DNA of 64,000 bases from Paragordius varius. Taxonomy: Eukaryota; Nematomorpha. Positions 12,867-25,000 of this stretch are shown in pieces; position 1 is the stretch's first letter; the number at the start of each line of letters is the position of its first letter. The notes below the pieces were generated by a model. That model had not been told where the DNA came from, did not search any database, and saw only the letters and a list, made by a program, of their open reading frames with translations. The position numbers and the translations under genes were made by a program. Where the stretch lies: assembly GCA_964247055.1 (NCBI GenBank), contig OZ176052.1, positions 5,084,001 through 5,148,000 of the forward strand, in the 5' to 3' direction.

Positions 12867-14059
12867 TTTCTTGTCCTTGAATTTAAAAATCGTAAAAATA
12901 TTTGGTAAATTTTAAATTGACCAAAAGCAAGCAACAAAAGATTAAAGACACCTTTTTTCGGCATTTCTGTCATTTACGCATTTTATATGGACACGTAAGA
13001 ATATAGAACCTTTTCATCAATACTAACTACTTAATTACATAATTTATGAGTTTATACTATGCGTTTATATTAAATTTTGTAATAATCCGGATAAGCGGTA
13101 ATTTTTAGTAAAAAAAATCATAAAAAATATGGATTTTCTATGGGTTTGTAAATTCTATCGTTCACATCAAAAACTAATGTTGCGAAATTATTTTTACATT
13201 TTTTACTGTGAACATAACAGATTATCACATGTTCCCGTCGCAAACTAGTAAAAAATGATAACGGAAAATATAATGTGATTTTTAACAGTTTATTGGTAAT
13301 ACTTTGACATTGCGGAAGTTTGCTTACTTTATTTTTTGACTAAAATTCTAAGACTAATAATGTGTGATTTATCTCGATAATACTCGTTTTGGATTGTAGT
13401 GTATATATGGCCCTAGTACCTTTACAACAAAACAGACCATGTTCCCACAAAAAATTTTCTTTTTTCTATAGTTTATAAGCCAATTTCTTATAACTCCCTA
13501 TAATTGGAAATAAATTCTTTTAAAAAATATTTGTTACTATTAAAGTTCCGTTTTTGGCCATTAATGTGTATTACAAAATCTCCACAACTGTAAGTATTAT
13601 TTTAATTTTGGATATCCACTATTTTGGAATTTATTTATTGGTGTGAATAATAAAGCAAAAAATGTTATTAATAGTTTATCCTATCTACGCTAGTATTAAA
13701 AACTGTCAATGTTTGATTATGTAAAGTCGGTATTTAGTATGAATGTGGATGGATAGGCTTGTATTTTAAATTATTTTTTATTTATCACCATTATTAAACA
13801 TGTTTATATCATTGAAAATAGATCCAAAATAAGGATTAATTCTCAAGAACGTTTCAGTTTTTGAGATACCCAATCCTGAAACAATGCAAGGATGTCACTA
13901 ACTATTTTTTAAAACGATAACTTTCGGTTTTTTATAAAGTTACTAGTGCAAAAGTAATTTGATTTTTATATGACATTACCCCAATTCAGCAAACTGTTAA
14001 AAATTTGTTTTCAAAAATATCCTGCCACTATAAAAAATATCATAATGAAATTATTCTTA

Positions 14060-15040
14060 TACTTAAATATATCCGGATTTTCATGGTGTTACTGAACTTT
14101 ACGATTGATATATGAAAGTTATTACCACTTTTGTGGTACCATATCGAACAAAATTTGCACACATTAGGCTAACTTTTTATGGTGAAAGCTAAATGCCTAA
14201 AGCCAAAATATATTAGAAACACCATTTAAAAGTCAAATAATATTCTCATAAATTTGGTTTGACTCTATAAAATGGGCAATTTTTTCGTAAAATAGGCCAC
14301 GAGATTCGCAACAACAGATCTAATATATGCTAGATAATGTTATTTTAAAAATTATTTTGAAAAATGCATACTTCGAGATTTCTTTAATGTTCGTATATTA
14401 TGGTGTTTTGGGAGCATCTTGAGAACGAAAGAAAAATTCTTTAAGGTTATATAGATACACTTCCCATATAATTTGATTGAATGTTACCTCAGAATCGGGA
14501 TTATAATCTTTTTCAAATATAATCAAAATTAAAATGTTTTTTACAAATTAATTAAATTTGAAGACGAATTGTTTTAATTCAAATTTTGGTGATAGAAATC
14601 ATTGAACTACACGAAAACTATGAAATTATCTTAGAGTTTCCGCTTTCACTATGCTTAAAAATACAATAAAATATGTTTCAAAATTTTTTATCTTTAATGT
14701 AAAATCTAGCACAAATCAAAAATTATTAGCGCTCAATCTCGGCATTTTTACCTTTATTTTGAGAAAATAGCCCATAGCAGGAGGCAAAAATTTGACACTT
14801 TGATATATTATGGATATTTTTGGTAAAAGCATTGAGCTTTCACCAATAAATATTGAAAAAATGCTATGGAGCAATCACCACAAAATTGTAATATCTTTCT
14901 TAAATAAAACCAAAAGTATTAAAAGATACTTGATGCTTTTACTTACAGTAAAACTTGAAATTATAATTTTTTCTAAAACAACCACCATACTTTTTAAATC
15001 TAAGTTTTTTGAATATAACTCATTTTTTTAACAACAACAT
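14060..15040. repeat. Decayed copy of the CTGATAG foldback-repeat family
   Basis: The left part (ggattttcatggtgttactg, then gatatatgaaagttattacc and a GTGGT block) matches 41,835-41,915. The part near 14,735-14,775 is the reverse complement of the inner arm seen at 42,080-42,110 (the aaaatgccgagatt block). It therefore has the same arm-spacer-inverted-arm layout as the better element at 41,810-42,845, but is more diverged. Confidence 0.5.
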
Positions 15041-15131
15041 ATAAAATAGAGATGTATATTGGTAACACAATCAATTATATATTTATTATTATATATGGAA
15101 TAATTCAGCAAAAATAATATAAATTTATTAT

Positions 15132-15165
15132 AATATTTCGATTACTACAAGTAATCTTTGTCAAA
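15132..15165 (-). repeat. Inverted copy of the GATTACT palindrome repeat
   Basis: Reverse complement of 8,883-8,915, with the same 17-base palindrome at 15,140-15,156 and the same TTTGACAAA neighbour. Confidence 0.55.
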
Positions 15166-16949
15166 CGTAAAAATAAAATAAAATATAAACTAAAATTTAA
15201 ATTATAAGTAAAAATATTAATGAGATATGAAACTAAAAAAACAAGTGTGTATTGTTAATAAGAAAAAAATTGGTAATGTTATTAATATTGTTAAGGTCCT
15301 TCTTTCTGTTCATTGTAAATAAATCATTTATATGAGAAAAATTTAAAAAATATGGTTGTCTTTTAAAAAAAAATATTTTTATATTTTTACGTTTTGTCCG
15401 TATAATTTTAGATTTTACTGTATATGTATTTCATCGATATATTTTTTTGTGTGCACTGTAATATAGCAGGCTATGTTTTTGTTTAAAAAATAATTTATTT
15501 ATCAAAAATTATTAATCAATTGTTAGTAGGCACGCTAAAAACTGTACTGGGTTCACGTTGGTTTTCCTGGAAAAACAACCCATTTTATCTAATATTTACA
15601 AACATTGATAATGTCCTTCAATATCAATTTATACAGATAATAATTCAAATATTTTCATTATTATATTCACAACAAAAGCTTTTCCCCCAGCTCCAATAAA
15701 TAAAATGGAAAAAAAACTTTAGCCTTGCATATAATTATTTAATTTTTGGTGGTGCTTAGAATATTATGTCACAAAATATTGCATGATTTAACATAAATTA
15801 GAGAGAGATACTGTGTACATACATGACTGAATATTTAAATTTTGGTCGTCCGATTAAATTTTTCTTTTTTATGAAATAATTTATGTTATTGATCCACACA
15901 CCATGTATTCCAACAAATCTTTCAAGCATGCTTGTGTTGCCTTTCGAAAATCATCGTCTACATGTAGATATATATATTGGTCGTTCTTTGTGATAACTTT
16001 TGTGTGCTAAAAATTTTAATTTAACATGCAATACTTACGCATATATTATAAATTTATATGTACATTTCATATTGATATGGCTGGTATAAAATATATTAGT
16101 TTTCCGTTTGTGTTAGCCTATAGGACAGATAGACTAAGCGATCATCACATACATTCTCATTATTATTGAATTTAAAATGTTGGTTTGCTTAAAGAATTTT
16201 TTATTTATCTCACATTCTAAAAAGACATCATCCCCATTTTACCAATATTATACATAAAATAATAATTGTTATCTAATGCTAAATCGAATTCAATAATACT
16301 CTAAGTAGGATATGAATATTCAAATATTTGAATTTTACTGTGATTTTATAATTACAACCTACCCTCTTGTTGTATCTTAATAGACACAAATCAGTTTAGG
16401 AGAGAGTTATCATCATGTATTTGAATATATATATTTATGTTACGTGTCGTTTTTGGTGACACGACCAAAATACAATATAAATTGGTTTAAAATGTGAAAA
16501 AATACGATTAATCATTTATTTTCAAGTGGTGTATGTATAATCCTCTCAAAAGACACATAAATCATTATTTCATTTTATTAAATCATTTGAGGATGATATC
16601 CACTTTTAAATTGCTTAAAGTGGATTAAATGTGTTTTTAGATGGAATATTAATTAGGGTAGTTAAGTTTGAAGGAAATAAAAGATTGACAAGCGTCCTTA
16701 ACTTTGAGAATTATACATGTACATTTTGGAAGTAATGTAGAATGTTATATTTACATCATAATCAAATACTATGAATCAAATTTTTGACGCTAAGTAGATA
16801 GTTATTTTAAAAGAGTATTCAACAGCTGTGACTTTTTAGTGAAAACGATTAAATTTTTTATATCTATGTTTTAGGCTAATGATATATCTACCTGAACCTC
16901 AAAGATAGAATAGATTATTATTTTCCGATCGGGTCACATTTTATTTCCG

Positions 16950-17240
16950 TTGACCACTTTAAAGTTTTATATTAATACTCCATTACCTTTTGGGGTATTT
17001 TTAAATCCCAGAGCGATTTGTAACTGAAAAATCTCAAATGTTTAAAGTATCTAGCCTAATTTAATCGCTTTCTTTACCGTTTTAGGCGCATTATACATTT
17101 TTTTTTAAAAAAATGTAAAATTGTAAATAGATCCTCATCTCAACCTTTTTCCCGCCATTTTATATAAAAAAAATTTAAATGTTTAATGCAACAGGCACAT
17201 AAATATATATTATGGTTCTGTTTGGAGCACTTATCCCAAA
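16950..17240. repeat. Dispersed repeat family A, copy 2 (partial)
   Basis: Shares with 43,780-44,045 the segments ctccattaccttttggggta, cagagcgatttg, taggcgcattatac, aaaaatgtaaaattgtaaa, tcctcatctcaac and taatgcaacaggca. Similarity stops near 17,220, where a fragment of the CTGATAG family (17,266-17,310) begins, so one repeat probably inserted beside or into the other. Confidence 0.65.
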
Positions 17241-17456
17241 AGTATAAAAAATTCTCTTTTATCATTCGTAAGGGCCGAAAATCCTGATATATTTTCCTAT
17301 CAGGATATATGTATATTACATCAGATTATTTTTTTAATGGACACCGTGTTGAGGTTCTATCAAAAAGCTAATGAATGTTTTATTACAGAAATACTTATCA
17401 CCATTAAATTAGGAAGAAAAATTGATTTTAACATATTAAAGTCTCTACCGATCATG

Positions 17457-17721
17457 CAGTGGTCCGTAGCTAGAGGGCGGAAAGGAGTGCTGATGCACCG
17501 GGCACCATAGTTGAAGGGGCGCCGGATTTTAAAATTTTTTAGTTTTATTTCAAAAAAAGGTATTTTAAAATTTATTATTTTAAATAATATGCGAAAAATC
17601 ACCCATTTATGAGTGGTCAGAACCACGGTTTGAATCTGATTTATTTAAAATGCAAGGGGCTGCACGGAGAGGGGGGACGCCAACACAGATTCATACGGGG
17701 GCCGAAGTAAGCTACGCCCTG
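17457..17721. mobile_element. hAT-like MITE, 265 bp, degenerate target duplication
   Basis: A markedly GC-richer island bounded by related inverted ends: CAGTGGTCCGTAGCTA on the left and, read inward from the right, CAGGGCGTAGCTTA. The flanking octamers CGATCATG (17,449-17,456) and CGATAATA (17,722-17,729) agree at six of eight bases, as expected for an old 8-bp duplication. The interior carries GGGCACC and GGGGCGCC blocks common in non-autonomous hAT ends, and no transposase. A minus-strand frame across it is not a gene. Confidence 0.6.
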
Positions 17722-17729
17722 CGATAATA

Positions 17730-20700
17730 CTTTAAAAATCATCAAATATCAGTGAATTACTTCCAAAATTATAAATTAAAAGATAGATATCTACAATTAT
17801 TTTGATGACATATGCGCAATCTCTCTTTACATTTATTTTAAGAAAAGCCCATTTTAGCGGCCAAAAATGGGAAATTTAGAGCTGCTATTTAAAAATAACT
17901 TTAATATAAATATTGTTCTGTTTTACAAAGATAGTTTATGAAATATTTTAATAATTTTTGGAAGAAGGCATTAAGCCGCCACAATTTTTTTAGCATAGTC
18001 TGTGCTAACTGCTATTTGATATAGAGCACTTACCGTTATCAGTATATCTTTTTGGATAACTCCTAAGGCTCAAAACAGAATCCTGATAAATTTTTTATCA
18101 ATTATATGGTATTAATTTGTTAACGTTGTGTAATGCTCATTATGCTAGATAAATTAAAAATTTCATCGTATTTAAAAAATGTAATAATTTAAGCCAACAA
18201 ATAAACAAAATAAAATCTAACGATCTTTTAGGTTACTGTTTGATAGCGAAAAATTGGGTTCTATTGTTTTTTGAGATAATAGTTCTCTTAACCCTATATT
18301 TAATTATGGGGATCGCTTTATTATCATTCAATGGTAATCAATGGACAGATATACACCAAAATTTCGATATATGTTACTGTTCTCTGATTTTTAGAAAAAA
18401 AAACTATTTTTAAATAATTTTTTGGAATTACAGTATAAATTAATAAATCATATATTTTTTGCTATGTTTGAATAAGTGATTTAGGTTTAAAACGGTCATT
18501 TTGGCTTCCAAAACGGTTCCAAAAATGTAATTTGCGGTCGGACGAAATCGATTACGAATCTAATCCCTGATATAAATATATTGCGCCCGGACCATAGCGT
18601 AATGTATTAAACAACAAATTGTTGGAAAATTTAACAGTTTTCCCTCTATTTTAACACTAATTTTGTATATTTAATTATGGATAACTTTTTTATTCGTTAA
18701 GCTTCTGTAAAAATTTTCTTAATTAATTTAGGGGAGAAAACAGTCTATTTTTATTCGGCAAAAATTAAAATTAAATCAATACTAGTGATAACCAATATGG
18801 TATCTATATTTTTTATGCAAACCGTCGCATAAAACTATGCAATACTCATAAAAAATTCGAATGTTTATTTTTATTAATCTGACAAAAGGGAGAGAGAGAG
18901 AGAGAGAGCTTGTCAAAGATTTATCCGCCTAAAGAACATCGCATATAATTAATCAAACACAAATTAGCATAGTTTAGTGGAAACGTGTGTGTTATGTATT
19001 GCAACAATATTACAAAATATAATATAAATTTGTAAAATTTTATAATAATATTGCCAGCAAAATTTATATAACTCTTTAAAATATGTTATGTGATTAATTT
19101 TCCCTTTTTTAAACTAATAAAATAATAAAACAGAAACGGTTTCAATAGAATAGATCACAACAAGGCTAATAATAAAATAAAATAATATTTACATTTGTGC
19201 GGGAACCCGCTATCGGTGTATATAACAAACTACTTTAGACACAGAAGCGCATTGATTTTACCATAGGCATTTTATTATCTTATTCATTTTATAACAATTT
19301 TTCAGGTTTCAAATTACAAGTTATTATATATATATTATTTAATAAAATATCTCTATAAAGTTTTTTTCCAAAAAAACGATAAAATATTCACTAATGCAAA
19401 TTTGCAATATATATATAAATATATCATAATTATTAAGCAAAAATATAAATTTTCCTCCATATAGGAAAAAAAATCATAATATAGTTTACAATCGATAAAT
19501 TTTATGCATGATAAATATTTTTTATTGTTTAAAAATCAGGAGGACTGCACATTATTGGTCTTTAAAATATAAAACGTTATACCTTTTTATTGAAAGGAAA
19601 CACTTTACTTAATAAAGACATTTTAATAATAATTATTTTACCTGGTTAGCGTTTTCCTCCTTAAAACATGTGACATTTAGTTTAATAGTTTGGATAGTCT
19701 GTTAAAATTAAAGTAACTTAATTAAAGTTCTAGTTAATTATTTTTTTAATAAGCATCTATGGACTAAAAGTCTTTTTATTGTTTTTAATCATAATTCCAA
19801 ACAAAAATTTAATTAATGTAATTGTTTTTCATGTTTTTTGTTAATAAATTTTATTTATGAATGTGGGAAATATCTTAAAAATTTCCCCTAATGTTAATTG
19901 TTTTTCCAACATGTTCATGTAATGAAAGTTTATTCCAAAATATATCTATATATATATATATATATATATATATTGTATAAAATAAAAATATTGATAATAT
20001 TTTACTATTTTTTAATATATTATTAGATGATTTCGTTAACTAGCAAATTAAAAATTTGAACATCTCCTATATCTACGTCTCATAATGAGAAATATTTAAT
20101 TATTTATTTTATTATTATAATAATATTAAATGAAGATTAAAGAATAACTTAAAATGGTTAATAACTTAATAATCTTGCTATTATTACAAACAATGTCATG
20201 TAGATATCAAAATTCAATAAAAACACATACTCACCCATTCTATTATAAAGACATCCAAAAAATAATGAAAACTATAATATAAATAATTATTTAGTTAAAC
20301 TATACCATACCGTTTTTTAATTTCCTTAATAACAATAATATTTCAGCTAATATGGAACAATTTTGCTATTAGTAATAAAAAGGAAGGTTTTTTCATCTCA
20401 ATTTAATAACAAGCTTAAATTAATTTTATACATATATTCTTAAATAAAATATGATCAATTGATATACACATATAATATCTGTTTAATATCAAAATTACAA
20501 ATTAAAAAAAATAATTTGTGGTCAAAATAACTTATTATACATATATATAATTAATTGATACATAACTTTGAATAATTAGGAATAGCTTGATACATAAAAA
20601 TTGGAAATCGACAAAAGTCATTCATTTATTATCTTCAACAAAAATGATTTAAACATATTCATTTTTTTAGCGCATTCAATTTATTTTATATTATTTTATA

Positions 20701-22014
20701 TTTTTGTAAAACGAAACAATAAAAAATATTTTTAAATTTGTTACGTTTTACCTATATTTTTACTTCAATTTCATATGAATTGTTTGCATACATGGCAATC
20801 AATATTCCACAATAATTTTCTTACTCCCCCTTCCCCTGCAAAAAAATTTGTCTATGATTTATAGATATCGATATATGGAAAGAGATTTTGGTTTTATAAT
20901 CATTTTTCTACGAGCCGTTAAAATTGTAAAACCACCACACAACAAAGTTTAAATGATGCGACTATCAAATAAAACCACTTTGCTTAAAACAATTTGTTTT
21001 TCAAGATTTTCGGTTCCATATGCATCACAATATGCTTAAAATATATATATATATATTCGACATTCAAATGCTGCAAAAAATCTACATTTATTTCTAAAAC
21101 AATTTATATAATAATAATAATAAAAATACAAATATATATTCATTGATGTGTTGTGTCCTATTAAAGGAATGAAAAACAGCAATAGTAATCATTCAAAAAG
21201 GCAGTCACTGTATCTAAATGGTAGTTATATCCAACCTTCAACTGCATACTATATTCATCCCAATTATGCGATTAATCATTTTTTATTCTTATATATCGAC
21301 CAATATATACCGAGAAAAATTAATAAAACCAATACATAGTTATGTTTTTGGTTGATCTTTTTCCTTCTTCTGTAATGTGTGTGCATAACCTAACCTAAAC
21401 GAATCTAACACGATATTACGTTACATACAAGGCTCCTTTTGTTATTATAATTACTTTTTTGTATCGAAATAATATAATTGAAAGATCCTGTTTTTGTGGA
21501 TGATACGGTTGTTTCACTTAATGTATTCGGATTTCCCGGTTTTATGTAAAAATTTAATTTGAACGAAAAATAACAAATCTATTCGCCGAATATTGTAATA
21601 ATATTAAAGTATCAGCAACTTGGTATATTGTTGATTCAAAGTTTGAATGATAATATTGGATGGATCGGAAATAATACAATTAACAAAATAAGTTGAATAT
21701 AAAAAAACATCTTTGATTTGGTCGACCGTGATTTATGTGTTAATACTGGCCTAACGGAAAATCCCACACACAAATTACAACGTTGGTTAAACAGCTTATT
21801 TAAGCCGGAGAAGATATAAATTTAATCTCTTAGTTATTGTATGTGAAAGTATGTACATATAATAAATCTACAGAGCAAACATACGTAACACATCTCAAGA
21901 AGCACTACAAATTTTACACATCGCTCTAGTCAAAAAGATAAAAAACAAACTTTGATCACCTAATATAAAAAACATTGGTTATTTTATTTACATTAAAACA
22001 ACATCAACTTTATC
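17730..22014. other. Gene-free intergenic DNA upstream of the GPCR
   Basis: No supported coding region. It holds a (GA)n microsatellite at 18,891-18,908, an (AT)n run near 19,942-19,972, a perfect GCGGGaaCCCGC palindrome near 19,200 and very AT-rich sequence. A promoter for the GPCR presumably lies in the right part, but no element can be named. Confidence 0.55.
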
Positions 22015-25000
22015 ATGATAGCTCCCGTGTTAAAAACCATTTTATTGAGTTCTGTCATCCTAATTATGAACATTATCCAAATCATTGGGAATTCCATGGT
22101 TATTCTAGTCATAGCTATTTACCCGAAGCTTCGATCTACCCGGAATTACATGATTCTAAGTTTAGCATTTGCCGATTTACTTTTGAGTTTGACTGTCGTA
22201 CCTTTTACCGGCTTAAATCTTATACTGGGAAGATGGCTTTTTTCTCAAACTTATTGCAGGGTAATATTTTTCTTATGAATAATTTGCGTCCACCTTTCCT
22301 ATTTTTCTTAACACATTAAATTATTAGATAAAATTTATGATTAGTTTTTAATTTTGACAAAAAGTCTTTCAACTTTTTGGATTTAACTTTGTATAACAGT
22401 TTATTAGACAATTTTTTTTACCAAAACGGAGGAAAGATCAACGTTTTCTACATAATTGTTTTATCAAAAGCACACAAATTAAAAATCAATTTTTTGCAAC
22501 CTTTTTAAGAGGGTCACATCATCTCACACTTCATGTTGTCTACGCGCACATCTTATACATCACAAATTGTTAGACACAGTAAAATTCTAATAACCACGAA
22601 ATCTTTCAAAATGAAATTATTGTGATTTTTTTAATAATGTTATCATCTAAAAAACTTTGAACCATTATTGCGTTTTACACATCTTATACATCACAAATTG
22701 CTAGAAACAGTAAAATTTTAATAACCACGAAATCTTTCAAAATGAAATTGTTTTGATTTTTTAAATAATGTTGTCATCTAAAAAACTTATTGCGTTTTAA
22801 CCACTTCCATGCATGTTAACGTTTTAAAATATCTTCAAGGGTTCATCAAAGAGATTATTTTAGTTTTAATGATTCAAGTGCCTTGAGATTTAAATTGATA
22901 ATGGCGGATTTTCAAAAATAAGGATATGTTTTTTAATAAAAGTAAACTGCGTCATTAATTTTATCACATGTTTGACCCAATCTTAGTTAATAATATCAGT
23001 GGATTATCTATACAAAAATAATTTTATCATTTAAAACTATCATATTATGGCCGTTAATCTTAATCACATTTCAGCATTAAAATTAGTAAATAAAAATTAA
23101 ATATCAGTAATTAGTTTAAGAATCAATGTAAGGAGCTAATTTCTGAACGTTTGTGTAACCTTATTACCGTTAAAATTTTATTATGGCTGATTTTGTCAAA
23201 CATTATTTTAGGTTTATATTTTTAGTCTTCTCAGCCCCTTAGAAAAAACATCTAATGAAATAATATATATTATCAAATAATTTATAGGGTTTTATCCATA
23301 GTAGGGAATCAGATAGATGTAATTTTGTTGTACAATTGTTAAAAAGTAAGATCTTTTTTCACAGATATAACATAGAAGCAAGACTATATAAGCTGGATCT
23401 TTCGATGGGTTTAGACCAACGTAGTTCTGGGTTCACCAAGAATATCCACTTTTCCCGGTCCCTAAATTTGGAGAACCAAGTTGGATCATCTCTTTTTAAG
23501 AACCAACGCAGTTCTGGTTCTATGCACCTTTATAACAGAGAGATTAATTTAAAATGTAAAAATTTTAACAGCGTCTATTAAAAACAATCGTTTATGCAAA
23601 ATTAAAATCATTCTTTCCCAAATGGTTAAAGGTGGATGGTAGCGCCTGATTTTTACTCTGTGTGGCGGTGTGTCAGAATTCAAACCTCAAAATGCGACAT
23701 TGCTCAATGATCATTGGCAGCTCTGGAGAGTTGAATGTTAATATGTTAAGAGTCTTTTATACAATATAAGTCCTGGTCCTATGTCCAACACAAATGACTT
23801 CGTAGGCCGCAAAAAAATTAAGGAGCTAAAATATTTTTTTAGATTTCATTCATAAGACTGTAAATAATTGCAAAAAAAGTGCAGCTTGTATTTATTTCTC
23901 CAATTGCTATCATTGTTTATTTAAAAGTCTTATTCAGAAAATATGTTTAAGAAATATGAATTTTACCAGAAAAATAAAGAATCCCGCATTTTTATATATT
24001 GCTAAAATAAATGGCAAAAACGCGGATAAATGATTTTCAAAAAATAAAAAGTTAATTAAGGGTATACAACTATTTTTTTCCAGTATACTGGTTTTTTCAC
24101 TAGTTATAAACACTTTCCCACGCATCATTTTCACTATTTTATATTTTTTTCTTTTTTTATTTTTTTTTAATCTTGATAAAGGTTATACAAATATAACCGA
24201 AAATTAGATATTTATTAAATAAATTAATTATTTTTAATCATTTATACGCGTATTTGCCATTTAATTTAACTCTTACCAATTTTATCAGCACATGTTGTAA
24301 ATTATGGATATCGTATTTATTTGATAATTTTCCAAAATTTCGCAGGCCGAACATGATATCTCGGAAAACCGCATGACCGAGGGCCGCCTGTAGGTCAACC
24401 CTGGTTTAAACTTTATATTAATTCTTATATATGTCAAACTTTGATTCTACCTTCTGACCACAGCCAATCTATTTTATATTTTATGACAACAAAAAATTTT
24501 TTGTAAACATAAAGTTTGATAAGAAAAAATAAATTTATTTTCTGTATACTTTCCATCATAATTTGTCCGGCTTATTTCTTATAATAAATTATCGTCAAAA
24601 TATTTATTCTATAAAGTAATAACTGTTATCGTTATTCAATGTGTCAATATATACATTTGTACATTATAAAAATATGCTTTTTTTCTAAAGCACCGGCTTT
24701 TAAGCCAACCCTAGTTTGGGTTTTCCAAATCAAAAAACAGTTATGGTTTCATTTAAAGCGGCCATAGGCTGTGCATATATTAATGTGACCAGATATTTTA
24801 AACTTAGACGCAGTACAAAATTAAGACATAATTTGCCTGTTTTTACACCATCGGTGTGGTATATTACACAATTTCCACAAAAAATTATCCAGATAAAATA
24901 TATATATTCTGATAGGAAAATATCAGGATTATCATGGTGCTTTTGGTTTAAATTTTTAGATGTGTGCGAAAGTCCCAATGCCTCTTTTAAAATAGATTGT

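Larger units (their letters stand above)
12900..16880. other. Gene-free intergenic DNA with decayed repeats
   Basis: No reading frame here looks like protein: short AT-rich frames only. It contains a decayed copy of the CTGATAG foldback family (14,060-15,040) and an inverted copy of the GATTACT palindrome repeat (15,132-15,165). A small stem (CGTGTC/GACACG) sits near 16,442. Otherwise I see nothing. Confidence 0.6.

Noticed and set aside
17360-17626. Minus-strand 88-codon frame
   Set aside because: Spans the edge of a MITE and flanking AT-rich DNA; no protein features.
21975-22319. Plus-strand 114-codon frame overlapping the GPCR first exon
   Set aside because: Out-of-frame shadow of the GPCR TM1-TM2 exon; no domain sense.
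23336-23581. Plus-strand 81-codon frame in GPCR intron 1 with repeated QRSSG
   Set aside because: The repeat reflects an imperfect DNA duplication (ccaacg-agttctgg); no splice-compatible phase with the GPCR and no family.
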